From positions 372,001 to 436,000 of the forward strand of contig CALSFV010000235.1 of NCBI GenBank assembly GCA_943737045.1: a DNA stretch of 64,000 bases. The letters are read 5' to 3'. Below the pieces are notes generated by a model. That model saw only the letters and a program-made list of their open reading frames with translations, had not been told where the DNA came from and did not search any database. Each line of letters opens with the position of its first letter. The stretch's first letter is position 1. Origin of the DNA: Parapristionchus giblindavisi (Eukaryota > Nematoda > Chromadorea > Rhabditida > Diplogasteridae). The position numbers were made by a program, and so were the translations under genes. Of the stretch, positions 23,879-34,800 are shown in pieces.

Positions 23879-26410
23879 TATCCGATTGCGAAACGGCTGA
23901 CACAATATCTCTGATCGCCGATTGTGATGAATTCTGTCAAAGAGACCAACATGCTTATTCCGCCAAGGGAGATTTACAGATTAAATTCGAAATTCTCAAT
24001 AAAATTTGCATTCTGTGAGTGATAAATTTCGATTTTATCGAGGTCCTACTTTCATAGGTCACCTATGATAGCTAATGAAGATGATGAGCCGATTCTTTCA
24101 ATTCCATCTCCTGAAGAATTCTATCTTTGTCGTTTGTTCAAAGTGAAATTGTCGATGAAAACAATAGGAGACGTATTAATTAACACATTCATTTTTCAAT
24201 ATAATCTTCTCATTCAGGCTCGGTTAGAGACAGATTTTGTTGCGCAAAGTACTAGAGATCATCGTATCCGATTAAATCATTTCATCGATCAAGGAATCGT
24301 GGATTTTGTCATTGAAATATTCCCAACTTCCAATGGTATATAATATTTCTAAATAAGAATTCAATAATTATGAAGAAGAAAGATGGTTTTCATGTGTTGA
24401 AAAATGTTGAAAAATGATTCGAAATAACTACTCTACTCTAGAACTACTCTACTACTCTAGAGCACCGGACCAGTCCAAAAGTATAGTCTAGCCTAGAATA
24501 AAAGTCTAGAATTAAAGGCTCTTTCTTTCTTGTTTATTTTATTTTTCGTCACCTTTTGGACTGGTCGGTGTTCTGGTCCGGTGTTCTAGAGTAGTGCGGT
24601 AAAATGATAACAAACAGCCCATGAAAACACATTTGGTAATAGAATGATTGGAAATCTGGGATGAAACAGTCTGTTGACCTAATTATTAGCATTGTTCAGT
24701 GTGTGTGCGCCCATTTTCTCCTTTCAGATATCAATAGAAAAGAACATATTATCTCCTCAAATATCACCCACGAAATGGAAAAAATACAGTCTAAATGTGG
24801 TATTCAAATGGAGAAAAACATCTTGTGAGAGAGAAATCAACGAAAATATTGAAAACAACAAAAAAACGTTTTAGATGTCGTGGATTCAACGAGCCTTACG
24901 ATATTGTTACTCGACAAGTATTACTCACTGATTCTCGACTATGTATTCCAGCAGAGGTTCGAGGGTCACTTTCAATTTCTCAAATTGTGAAATACACGAT
25001 TGTGATTGAATTGTGAATTGTGAAATGAAGATGCACGCATGTTGGCTTTTGCGAGAATCCTCGAAGGGAATATTTTCGACGATATCTTTAGATTCTCTCA
25101 CTTCATTCTACCCGCTTCGAAAATTCGTTATTACACGGATTACAAGATCTGGAAGTAATCATAGTTTCGTGATGGATTTGCATAATGTTAATCAGTTCAG
25201 ACTACATTTATCGATATAATCTCGAATGATATGAAACATTTCTTAGATGTCGTCACAAAGAGAAAAATTATTGACGGTAGTTCTTGCTACGTAAAATCTA
25301 TAATTACTATGTTTTAAGAGTCTTCCCTGAATGGTGTATTTAACGTAGCTCATCGATATGATGCCCCGCACATCAAAAACAAATGCGAAGACTTCATTAT
25401 TCAGATATTCCACACAGTTTTTAATAGATTAAAAGAGGAAGATGGGATCAGGACAGCATTGTAAACATCACTTTTGTTGAATATTTCTTCCATCTTGCTC
25501 TACGCTTTCAGAAGCTATCGTTCTTCGAGGCTCGTTTTGGCTCACAAGTATAATTTGTTGAAGCTGGCTGTGCGTTTCAATTGATTAAAATGAGCGAAAC
25601 TTAATATATTTCAGAACTTTTTGGTACAAGAGATAGAGGATGTGCATAATGTAATAGAAAGCGCATGTGATATGGCAAAGGTTAAAGCGATCAATTACGA
25701 TATGATGAAAATTCTCATAAGTAATACGAAAGGAAAGAAATTCTGCAAACGCACAGAGGTCACACAAAACCATGGAACTTCCTATTTTCGAAAATGAACG
25801 AAAATACAGAAAAAAATTTCATTTCAGGTTCTTATCAAGTTTTCTGTTACTGGAAATGCTAAATGGACTGGAGAAGCTAAATTCGAATTATTCCGCGATC
25901 TGTGCTTTATGCACGACTTCGTATTTGAATATAAGTTTCGTCTCCGCTGCCGTTCACTTGGGTCAGTGATAGTGTATAATAAAGTAAAATTGAGTGGATA
26001 GAACACTGATGTAGTGACCAAGAGTCAGTGTATGAAAATAAGGGAGCGTTACCTCACTCATCGGTCTCTTCATTGCACACACTTTTTCTCTATTCTATAA
26101 CAACAAGAGAGCGTAGAGCATTGATGAGACCTTTGAGAGAGGTTACGCTCCCTTTAAGTTGATGAGAATTTAGATAAAATGTTCCTAAAAAAATGTTTTT
26201 CGGAAGAATCAAAGTTTAGCCACATAGAAAAGAATAAAATGCATTGAATTTGTTCTGTTTATTTTGCAATTGTAATTTTTTTGTTTTTTTATTAGTTATG
26301 TAAAACTTCGGCTAAAGGAACGAGCCATAATGATCGAAAAACATAATGGAGTGGATAAATGGGCAGGATTGGCTAATGAAGCGAACGATTTAGCACCACC
26401 GCACGGGTAA
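23879..26410 (+). CDS. Gene B, copy 2: BTB/POZ-domain protein, possibly decayed
   Basis: Structure as in copy 1 (start after TTTTTTAG at 23,879). The BTB strands are again present (LSLHSTRFENSLLHGLQDLE near 25,095; VFNVAHRYDAPHIKNKCEDF near 25,340; KYNLLKLA-like near 25,555). Differences from copy 1 are a TTTTAG stop/acceptor at about 24,870, CGA to TGA within the beta-rich stretch (about 25,014), and an early TAA (26,408) or a restored GTAAGC donor where copy 1 reads GTACGC. The two copies therefore use different terminal structures. Which one is functional cannot be told from sequence alone. Confidence 0.5.
24427..24600. repeat. TIR element with CACCGGACCAGTCCAAAAG, copy 2 only
   Basis: Inverted segments CTCTAGAGCACCGGACCAGT and CTGGTCCGGTGTTCTAGAG border about 100 bp. 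Copy 1 reads straight through at about 12,590, so the insertion postdates the duplication. The target duplication cannot be read with confidence. Confidence 0.7.
26040..26153. repeat. MITE in gene B intron, copy 2
   Basis: Paralogue of 14,046-14,159 with AAGGGAGCG/CGCTCCCTT ends and TTAA on the right side. Confidence 0.7.
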
Positions 26411-26620
26411 GCATTGATAAAGCGTATGAATGCTATTAATAAATTAATTGTAGAATCAGCTTACAAGCTTGTTAGTGGCGTGGCTCTGTAAATGTGAAAA
26501 TGCCGCTACCTCCTACATTACCCTCGGTGGTCATATCTGCCAGGTAATGTGAACTGGAAATAAAGAAAAAAATTTTGCTTTTCAATTAAAATAGTATATT
26601 ACCTATATTGTCAGTATAAA

Positions 26621-26878
26621 ATGAACTTACGAAATTGCCTTAGTATTCTAGCTGCTAAACACACAAATAGAGTCCCGGTCAAAGTTGCGGGTATACTTGC
26701 TGCTAAAGTTGTTTCAATGTCAAAATGTCAAAAAAAATGTTTTCAGAAGCGATGCGAAGGTTCGGATTGCTACCAAATCGTATTCGGTAGATTAGTTGGT
26801 GACAAGTCAGCAATCGAATATCTCAGTCAACTGGATGACGATACTAAAATTTACATGTCAAATTATAACAGATCCTAG
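26621..26878 (+). CDS. Gene C, copy 2: small ORF
   Basis: An 85-codon frame shares KRCEGSDCYQIVFGRLVGDK and SAIEYLSQLDDDTKIYM with copy 1 but has a longer N-terminal part (PVKVAGILAAKVVSMS). The frame shift between the copies upstream of the acceptor-like TTTTCAG suggests that only the last 50 codons are under constraint. Function unknown. Confidence 0.35.
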   Translation: MNLRNCLSILAAKHTNRVPVKVAGILAAKVVSMSKCQKKCFQKRCEGSDCYQIVFGRLVGDKSAIEYLSQLDDDTKIYMSNYNRS

Positions 26879-27309
26879 TGAATAAAATTCGTACAATACT
26901 AATAAACATACATTGGAATATCTCGATGACGCGTCATCACTTACAGAAAATCCCCCAGTCAATTCCCTAGCTAACGACCCCATGGGAATTATTCCCTTAA
27001 GACACCGGCTCAGTAATATTCAAAGTAATGCCGGACATCGACCTCACCGATTTGGCTCAAAATGTTTTTGTGGATACCCCATGAGTCCCCATCAAAAAAT
27101 GGGCATCCATCTGCCAATCTTTAGTCACTTAATATCTCTCATTTCTTGCAATTTGTATTATCTTTTTTTTCTGCACCCCCCCCCCTGTATGCAAGAAAAT
27201 TCAAGGTTGTTTACTTTCACGCTATTAACGTCGTGGCTCTTCATCTCCACATCTGGCGACTAATATCGTGTATACTAAGACGTTTTGTTTGAGTTTTGTC
27301 CTCCCTTGT

Positions 27310-27839
27310 TTAGAATAAAGAGAATCCTTCTGAATACGGGCAATCAGACGGGGGGGGGGAGGTCGTAATCGTCTTGCGAGGTCGTCCATTAATCTTCTTC
27401 ATTGTTTGAGCATCGCTTGGAGTTGTGTAGCCCTTGTAAATTGCCGAAACAGACACCCGAAAATACTGTGAGAGGGTGACTGCGGACAGTCCCATCTGAC
27501 GTCAACGACGAATGAATTCTCGCTCAAATATCGGTAGATTCTTGCTCCCAAGAGGCCGTGTAATAGTTTTACAACGATATAACACAGATTGGTAGCGAAA
27601 TGAATGGGAAAACTCAGAAGAAATCGAAGAAAACGAAAATATCATCGAAAATATCATTTTTTCGACTTTTGATAAATTCGAAATAAATTTTACCGTATGA
27701 GTTCAACTGTGGTGTTTATCTGTGCAAAACGCGTAAAAACACTCTCAAAATAATCCCTGAAAAGCTGGACAGGATTGGTTGAGTTTGAAAAAAGTTATGA
27801 CGAGAAATGTACTTTTTGGTATACTTTTGGACGGTACTG
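27310..27839 (-). pseudogene. Truncated Tc1-like transposase fragment
   Basis: The right end (27,839) reads, on the minus strand, CAGTACCGTCCAAAAGTAT with TA outside, a Tc1-type terminal repeat. Downstream on the minus strand is a helix-turn-helix-like stretch (SQYFRVSVSAIYKGYTTPSD) followed by NGRPRKTITT, the GRPR hinge of Tc1/mariner transposases. An in-frame stop precedes it, and no catalytic DDE region follows. The left end is lost. Confidence 0.65.
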
Positions 27840-28079
27840 TAAATGGTTGCATTTGAAAAATAAAATGTTTCGAGAGCGAATCATGTTCGGCAAAATTACT
27901 GGCAGACACAGAAAGTGAGTCTTGGTAATTCTTGATCACCCCGTACATTGCTTGTTTCTCATATTTGTTGTAGACTCCAGACTCCTTTACAACTTCTTAT
28001 TGTACTATTTTTGCAATTAATAATATCAATAATTTAATAATAATTTATTTATCATTAACAATTTAACAGTTAACAGTTT

Positions 28080-28990
28080 ATCACTTTATCAAGATTGACT
28101 AACAAGATTAACTTGTAACCAGTGTTTCCACTGAATCTGAAGGGTCATAAAAGTGGATCTTCTTTCTTTAATTCTTCTTCTTTCATCTCCATATGATCAT
28201 TCCATCTCCAAAAATGTATTTATTAAATCTTGCTAAAAACTAATTCAAATCGAAAAAAAAGTATAGAATACTCAATTTAAAATTTACTGATTTTTCATTT
28301 AGGAAATGTTGTAATTTGTTAAGATCTTAAGAGGTTGATATATCAACCCCTTGGACCCATCCCCTCTAGCATTCAGCCACCCCTTTCTCTCTTCACAGAG
28401 AGAGAGCAGGAGGTAGTTGTAATCCTCCTGCTCCCCTTTTCTATATCCACCTCTTAACATCTATACACAATGTATTTGTTGGTTTCAAACACGAGAGCAA
28501 TAAATAGTCGCTCGATTAAAACGTTGTGCAGAACAATTCGCGAAAATAATTTCACCGTCCTGCCAGAAATCGATTCATCGTCATTATTTTAATCGTTATA
28601 CATATTCCATTTTCTTAAATTTTATAAATCAAATTTTCAGGTCGCCTATATTGATCGTCAAGGATTATGTATCTTATTCGTGGAACTACTTTATCAACTG
28701 AAATGAGAGGTGACACTTTCGTTTTACTCATTGCATTTGCAAAGGTTCTCTAGTATTTCCAAACTAGTAGTTTACTTTCGTTAAGTCACAAACTAACAGT
28801 TTGCTGTTAGTTTACTTCAAGTGAAAGCACATTTGACGAAATGCATTACCGTATTATACACAACTTCTAGTAAACTTACGTTTGTGTGAAAGATAAGTAA
28901 ACTACTAGTTTGAACATACCAGAGGTAGTATGGATTTGCCAATTTATCATAATAGTTTTACCTTCTTTTGTAAAGATCACTGAACTAAAC
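28080..28990. repeat. Older diverged copy of duplication-unit segments
   Basis: 28,080-28,200 matches 10,560-10,670 (GTGTTTCCACTGAATCTGAA); 28,300-28,445 matches the CTCTCTTC hairpin block; 28,640-28,745 matches the AGGTCACCTATATTGACC block in diverged form. 28,760-28,930 contains inverted AAACTAGTAGTTTAC words. No gene. Confidence 0.6.
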
Positions 28991-29239
28991 GACTTCAGGT
29001 CGGAAAAAATACTAGAAACGAATAACAGCTGAGAAGAGATGTGAAATGGAACGCAGATACGAGTGAGGTGAGGAACAATACACCTACAGAAAGTGGCACT
29101 AAAAGAATCAAATTCCTACCGAAAGATGCCGATCTCGTACGAGAATCGATAAAGTGTCATTTCCACGAGGTACGAGTAGAATCTGCACAGCGAATAGTTG
29201 CGAATATTTGCTAATAAAGATTATAGATCAATACTTGCG

Positions 29240-29388
29240 CACAGAGAAAAGAGGTGTAACCCACAACACCACATAAGACACGTGAAGTGTTATATTTAAC
29301 ACTTTTTGAGCTATTTTAACACCCAAAAAGTGTTAAATATAACACTTCTCTGGTGTTATGTACTGTGGGTTACACTTTTTTCTCTGTG
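29240..29388. repeat. Palindromic MITE with CACAGAGAAAA ends
   Basis: Arms carrying GTGTAACCCACA and AAGTGTTATATTTAACACTT are inverted about a centre near 29,314. The 149-bp element is almost fully self-complementary and non-coding. Confidence 0.8.
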
Positions 29389-29411
29389 TGTGTCTCCCAC
29401 GCACTCCATAT

Positions 29412-29546
29412 TCAAGGACCTAACAATTATGATTATTCAGAACGAAGTTTCGTCATACAAAATATCAGAAGAAGTCGAAATCGATCGAATGAAGCGAGCT
29501 ACTCGAGCACTCTGCAAAGACTTTGAAAAACGTCCCGAGCAGAGAT
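29412..29546 (+). CDS. Possible orphan exon
   Basis: After a TATTCAAG acceptor-like site, the frame KISEEVEIDRMKRATRALCK continues through DFEKRPEQRW to a GTATTT donor at about 29,547. Composition is strongly coding-like (amphipathic, charged). No start, partner exon or family was recognised. It could be a fragment of a displaced gene. Confidence 0.3.
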
Positions 29547-29787
29547 GGTATTTGTCGATGAATCGATCTTATCTTATGTCTTATACCTCGTTCTATTTTA
29601 GCCCCACTCACTCTCTCTAACACTCCTTGTCTCTCTTCCTCTAGAAGCAGTGCCCCCGCATTACACTGGCTGAGAGTCCCCCCCCCCTCTCTGTCTCTTT
29701 TATTCTTGCTATCCTCCACTGATAAAGTCTTGTTGCTATCCACGTCTCTTCCACATACAACTCCATCAACAGAAGCACATACAGTAT

Positions 29788-30211
29788 TAACGATTTACGA
29801 ATTAACGAAAATCGTTAATTTTAACGATATTTTTCGTTAAATTTTAACGATTAACGAATTAACGGAAATAAGTTAATTTTCGTTAATTTTTTCGTTAATG
29901 AAAATGAGCGGTTGGATGATGGAGAAGCGTATTTTTCTTACACATTAGCACCCCATTTCTAGGCAAAATCTATTTTTTTGTCCAAATTCTTTTTTTTCCT
30001 TTGTTTCTAGAGCCATATTCGTTTAAAAACAATTGATATATCGATTTATGGGACATCACTGTTCATGTTGTTCTAATAAATAAACGAGTTTGGAAAAAAT
30101 TCGTACTTTGAGCATTAACGGAAGTTAACGAAATTAACGAAAATTAACGTCTTATTTTTCGTTAATTTAACGACTTAACGAATTAACGAAAAAATTCATT
30201 AACGAACATCT
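29788..30211. repeat. TTAACGAA-rich repeat element
   Basis: Both ends are packed with TTAACGAAAATTAACG-type words in inverted and direct orientation, separated by a unique core of about 200 bp (29,900-30,105). This resembles the subterminal-repeat structure of non-autonomous DNA elements. Family not recognised. Confidence 0.65.
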
Positions 30212-30214
30212 CTG

Positions 30215-30600
30215 GTCCCGAGGAGGCTCGAGAAAGGAGGCCTGATAAATTGAATATTTTATGATAAAGTTTCCATCTTCGGTCTGTTTCCCGCACGCAA
30301 TGATCGAGAATAGACTCCTCTTATATATGACTGTCTGGAGATTTTGAAACTATAATAATTAAAACAAGAGTTAAGAAAAGCATTCAAGAAAAATAATTTT
30401 TTTAGCTAGAGATGGTGAATTCGAAGCATACGGTTGAAGAACTCCGGTTTATTCAGCGTTGAGTTTGAAGAGGATGAATTAGTACCATGGAATACTAACA
30501 ATAAGACGTTTTTTGGAGTGACGAAAAAGAAGATAAAATGTCTGCAAAAAGTTCAGAAAAGAGAATTAGTAACATTTTGACGAAAGAACAGTACTAAAGT
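30215..30600. repeat. Diverged relic of the gene A downstream segment
   Basis: Resembles 10,255-10,520 (GAGGCTCG..AAGGAGGCCT, AAAGTTTCCATCTTCGGTC, AGAGATGGTGAATTC). A further relic is at 60,238-60,540. Both relics lie just left of the two lgd 3' copies. Confidence 0.65.
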
Positions 30601-30779
30601 TACTAACTGAATAATAAATTGATTGATGGGATTAATCGAAGATTTAGATTTGTTGATAAAACTATGAAAACAAATAAAAATAGATAAAAAATATTAAGCA
30701 ACTTATAAAAATATTGGTTTGACCAAATCGAAAAGTCCATCCAAAAATCCAAAATCCATACAAATCCAAAATCCATCGA

Positions 30780-30962
30780 AAAGTTAATCCAAAAGGAGTT
30801 GTGATGGATGCTGGAATTCATATTCGACCGATTACGGGCTTTTGATAGTTTATTATTTTCCAATAGCTCTGAATGATTCGAGATGAGAGCGTGAGGAAGT
30901 TTCTTCAAAGTAAAATTTGCTGGTGTGAGATTGCGACGTTTGAGGAACGTCGGCGGTCGCAC
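30780..30962 (-). CDS. Possible orphan exon
   Basis: On the minus strand, the frame starting near 30,962 reads RPPTFLKRRNLTPANFTLKK followed by LPHALISNHSELLENNKLSK. Its composition is coding-like, it carries an acceptor-like CAG upstream, and it has no resolved partner exon. It could be part of a gene broken by the nearby rearrangement. Confidence 0.25.
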
Positions 30963-31604
30963 CCTAACTCCTGATTACCTAAACTGAAAAAAAGAACAAT
31001 TCCTTAGCAAAGGTACCATCTTTTACACCAAAACGCTCAGAAGATTATGATTTGTGTGCTCGATAAAAGTCATTTTATGGTATTGTATTAGGTTGCACGA
31101 TAATTATTCGAGAACACGTTTATGCACGTTCGATTAATGGCTCGAATGGATAATACAAACACGTATGAGGTCACGGGACAGGAGGGGTGAGGGAAGAGGG
31201 CACTAGGTCGAATGAGAACCGATGAATAATAACCGACTGGATGACAACTATTTGCATACTTTGTCTATTCAATAGCAGTTGTCTCTCATATGCAAATGGT
31301 TATCATTCAGTCGGTTATTATTCATTGGTTCTCTTTCGACCTAGTGCTGGGAAGAGTAAACGGATACAGTTTTAATCTATATTTCATATACGAGTAGAAT
31401 ATGCGCTAAAATGGACAGATTATGTAGAGGAAACGAGTGATGATCTGTTCAAAAGCCACGAAAAGAAAAGAAACAGACTACACTCTCCTCTCTTTACACA
31501 CTCTCTCGCCACTTTTTGGCAGTTTCTTTCCGTGCTTTTTGAAGTGCAGATAACGATCGTAATGGACAAAAATGAGGGATACTGCCTATAGCAATTCAGT
31601 TTCA

Positions 31605-31708
31605 CCTATATAGAGGCAGAGAAAGCGGTCTCTTCAGCACGCAGCGCTCTCTCGTCGACAGAGCACAGGCGAGATAGCGTGCGAACTGGAGAGACCGTAT
31701 ATACAATG
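31605..31708. repeat. Palindromic MITE
   Basis: GGTCTCTTCAGCACGC pairs with GCGTGCGAACTGGAGAGACC about a central CGTCGACAG. The copy at 61,485-61,575 lies in the second lgd copy. Non-coding. Confidence 0.7.
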
Positions 31709-31894
31709 GTTACTCTATATTTTACATTTCATCGATAAAGTAGTTGTAAAATCTTCTGAATAGACTTAGCAAAGATTTGAAGGAATATAATGGAATAAAT
31801 CTGGATGAGAAAGGGGGAAATGTATGGAAATGAATTTAAAAATGATATAATAAATATGGGAAAGTAAAGAACATCATCATAGTCACGGAATGCT

Positions 31895-34800
31895 TCAAAC
31901 GTCGATCACCAACCAGTTTACCACACGAGAATGTCCCTGAAATGTCACGATTAGTAGTATGTTCAATGGAATTAGCGTAATTAAAGGCACACCACGAGCT
32001 AATATGAAACTCTCCGCTCTGGCAATGGTATCGTAGACAAAGAATAGCATTGCCAGGACGGAGAGTAAAATAATCTCGGGATGTGCCTTTGAGTTACGGT
32101 TCACAGCTTTTTTAAATCATTATTAGTCAATTTTCAAGGGTTACTGTAAGTACACCAACCTTGACATCGGCAAGTGGCTCACGGATGCGCACACGCGCCG
32201 AAATCACACCGCCCATTGCCTGAAATGTGATCTTTGATCTTTTGATCTCAGGATCTTTGATCTTTTAACTTAAACATCTTGAACTTCTTCTTCTTCATCT
32301 TTGAACTTAAGCACTTTGAACTTTGACTTAATGATTTTAAAACACATACACCGTTATCTTTGACTCGAACATTGATCCTTTGATCTTTTGGTTTCATGAT
32401 CTTTGATCTTTGATCTCACCTCCAACTTCAACGGCAGCCTCTTGAGCACCCGCAACAGCTTGTTGCCGCGCGCCTTCTTACTGCCGATTTGCACCACGAC
32501 CGTCTCATTCCAGCCTGAACGAGAGAGTGATCTTTGATCTTTGATCTTCAATCAGATATATCATTCACAATCTTCGATCACCTATCAAGCAATCATCACA
32601 ACTACAACCGTAAAAAGTTACTGATTAAAGGCACACCCCGTACTAATTTGAAACTCTCCGCTCCGGCAGTGCTCTCTAGCTTTCTTTGTCTACGAGAGAA
32701 CGCTGTCAGAGCGGAGAGTAAAATTAGCTCGGGGTGTGCCTTTAAAACATTCAGGACAGTGGTGACATCTGATCTTTGATCTCTTACTCACCAGGACTTC
32801 TCGATCCGGCGGCATACTTGGTCTTACCCGTCTGCGGAGAGTCGGTCGGATACGGGAAGGTATACCTAAATCAGCATTGATTTTTTTACAATTTTTAATA
32901 ATAATAATAATAATAATAATAACAATAATAATAATAATAAAAATAAAAATAATAATAATAATAATAATAATCCTCACTTTTCAAACAGATTAGCGTGTTC
33001 CGGTTCGTATCCGGGGGGCAGCGGCACATCCACAGCGTTCAGAATGCTCACCTACAATATTATTATTTAAAAAAATTAAATTATATAAATATAACTAGAC
33101 TATATATAAATGTAAATTTTCTATTACCCAGTAAAAAGACAAAGGTAAATCCCGTCATTCAAAGCCAAGTCCCTACTTCAAATCTACTTCATACAATGAT
33201 ATGATAGCACAATATCTATGTTATCTGCCTATGCAATGCAGGGCCTAACAATAACGTAAAGTTTTGGCGAGATATTTGGCTATTCTAATCAAGTTTCATA
33301 TGCGGACGTTTTTTAATGAAGATGAAGAGACGAAAGTAGAGATCTTGTGGACAAGAAAATCCCCCTCCTATTTTGGCCCCTCTATATATGAAAGTTGAGA
33401 GGATAAATATTATTATTAGGATTTTTATATGAAATGACTGACAAATCGTAATCGATGAGAACTGTTTTAGTAGAAACTAAAGATAACGATGCAACGAAAA
33501 TACGCCGGGTGCACAGCACTGCACAAGGCGACAAAATACGGTTCTGTCTCGGTGACGTTTTCTGGAGAAGGGGTCCAGGGACAAATTTGAGAACCTCACC
33601 AATCACATACCCACATCAAGCACCCATAAAGGTACCCACTACGGTGCCCATATCAACTACCGTAGCCTACTAATTACCGCACTCCCATCATACACCGTAC
33701 CATCAACCAGAAAGCTACCGTACCTCGAGCACGTCCTCGGCCAGATCGGGGAAGAAGTCCGCGGAGGGAATGTGACGCTGCTCACGATGGAATCGAGGAG
33801 TCTACAATGATGTGAAAATAATGAAAATTCCAAAACAACCCAACACAATTCTACATCATTATTCTTGTTTTGAGTTTTTTTTGAACAATTCTACAACAGT
33901 ATCTCAAACCGCCACTATATCTTATTATTAGCGACGGACATCCCCTCATGTCATCCCATTTCCTGTTATGTATGAATACGAACAGTATCACATTATTCAT
34001 AGTCTGTTAGGTATACCAAAACGCGACATGCGAATAGCTACCGTAACCCCTAACCCTACAGTAATCAACCGTAATCTTGCTCACCTTGAGTACACGTCTG
34101 GCCACCTCTCGCACGAGCAGCAAATCCTGCTTCGCCGCCTTTGCCCAATCCTCGAATTGACGAACCTATAACCAAAATTCCCATAATGCAAACTGTAAAT
34201 TAAAACGCACTCATAGTCCTCGCCAACATGGTGTACAAGGACGACGTCTCCCAATCACACACACTTCTGTAATCCCCTTTATATGTTTTACGTGGTGTAC
34301 CTTGGCGACGTCTCCCAATCGCGTGAATCGCAGTCGATTGTTCTCCGCCAGCTGCACCTGTCCTATGAGATCCTTCTCGAGGGTGGCCAGGACGGAATCG
34401 CGATCTGAAAGGTCAAAGATCAAAGATCAAAATGGAGAAGTAGATAAAATTACACTATGATAAGCGCGAATCGGCCATAATTTAGACACGCCCTAGCTAA
34501 TTTGAAACTGTCCGATCTGGCTCAATGCTCTCGCGCTTTCTTTGTCCACGAGAGAGTGTGGCCAGAGCGGAGAGTAAACTTAGGAGGATGTTCCTTTTTT
34601 TATTAAAATCAATACAATTGGTAGATCAATGAATCACCTCCAAGATCGCCAGTGGACGCCTCGCCTCCGTCGACTTTCGGCTGCAGAGCTGACTGCAATG
34701 GAGGAAAATATGAATGATAAGCATAGTTCGAAAAGTATGTTACAAAGTACCAAGCCTGACCCGATTTCGAACCAAAATTTCACAAAAATCAAAAACGTGA

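Larger units (their letters stand above)
16422..27006. repeat. Tandem segmental duplication, copy 2
   Basis: Co-linear with 4,133-15,023. Insertions unique to this copy are a TTAA MITE (17,594-17,706), a foldback element (17,810-20,367), a hAT MITE (22,183-22,527), a CATACGTGG MITE (23,407-23,567) and a TIR element (24,427-24,600). It lacks the LINE and the captured-gene element found in copy 1. Confidence 0.85.
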
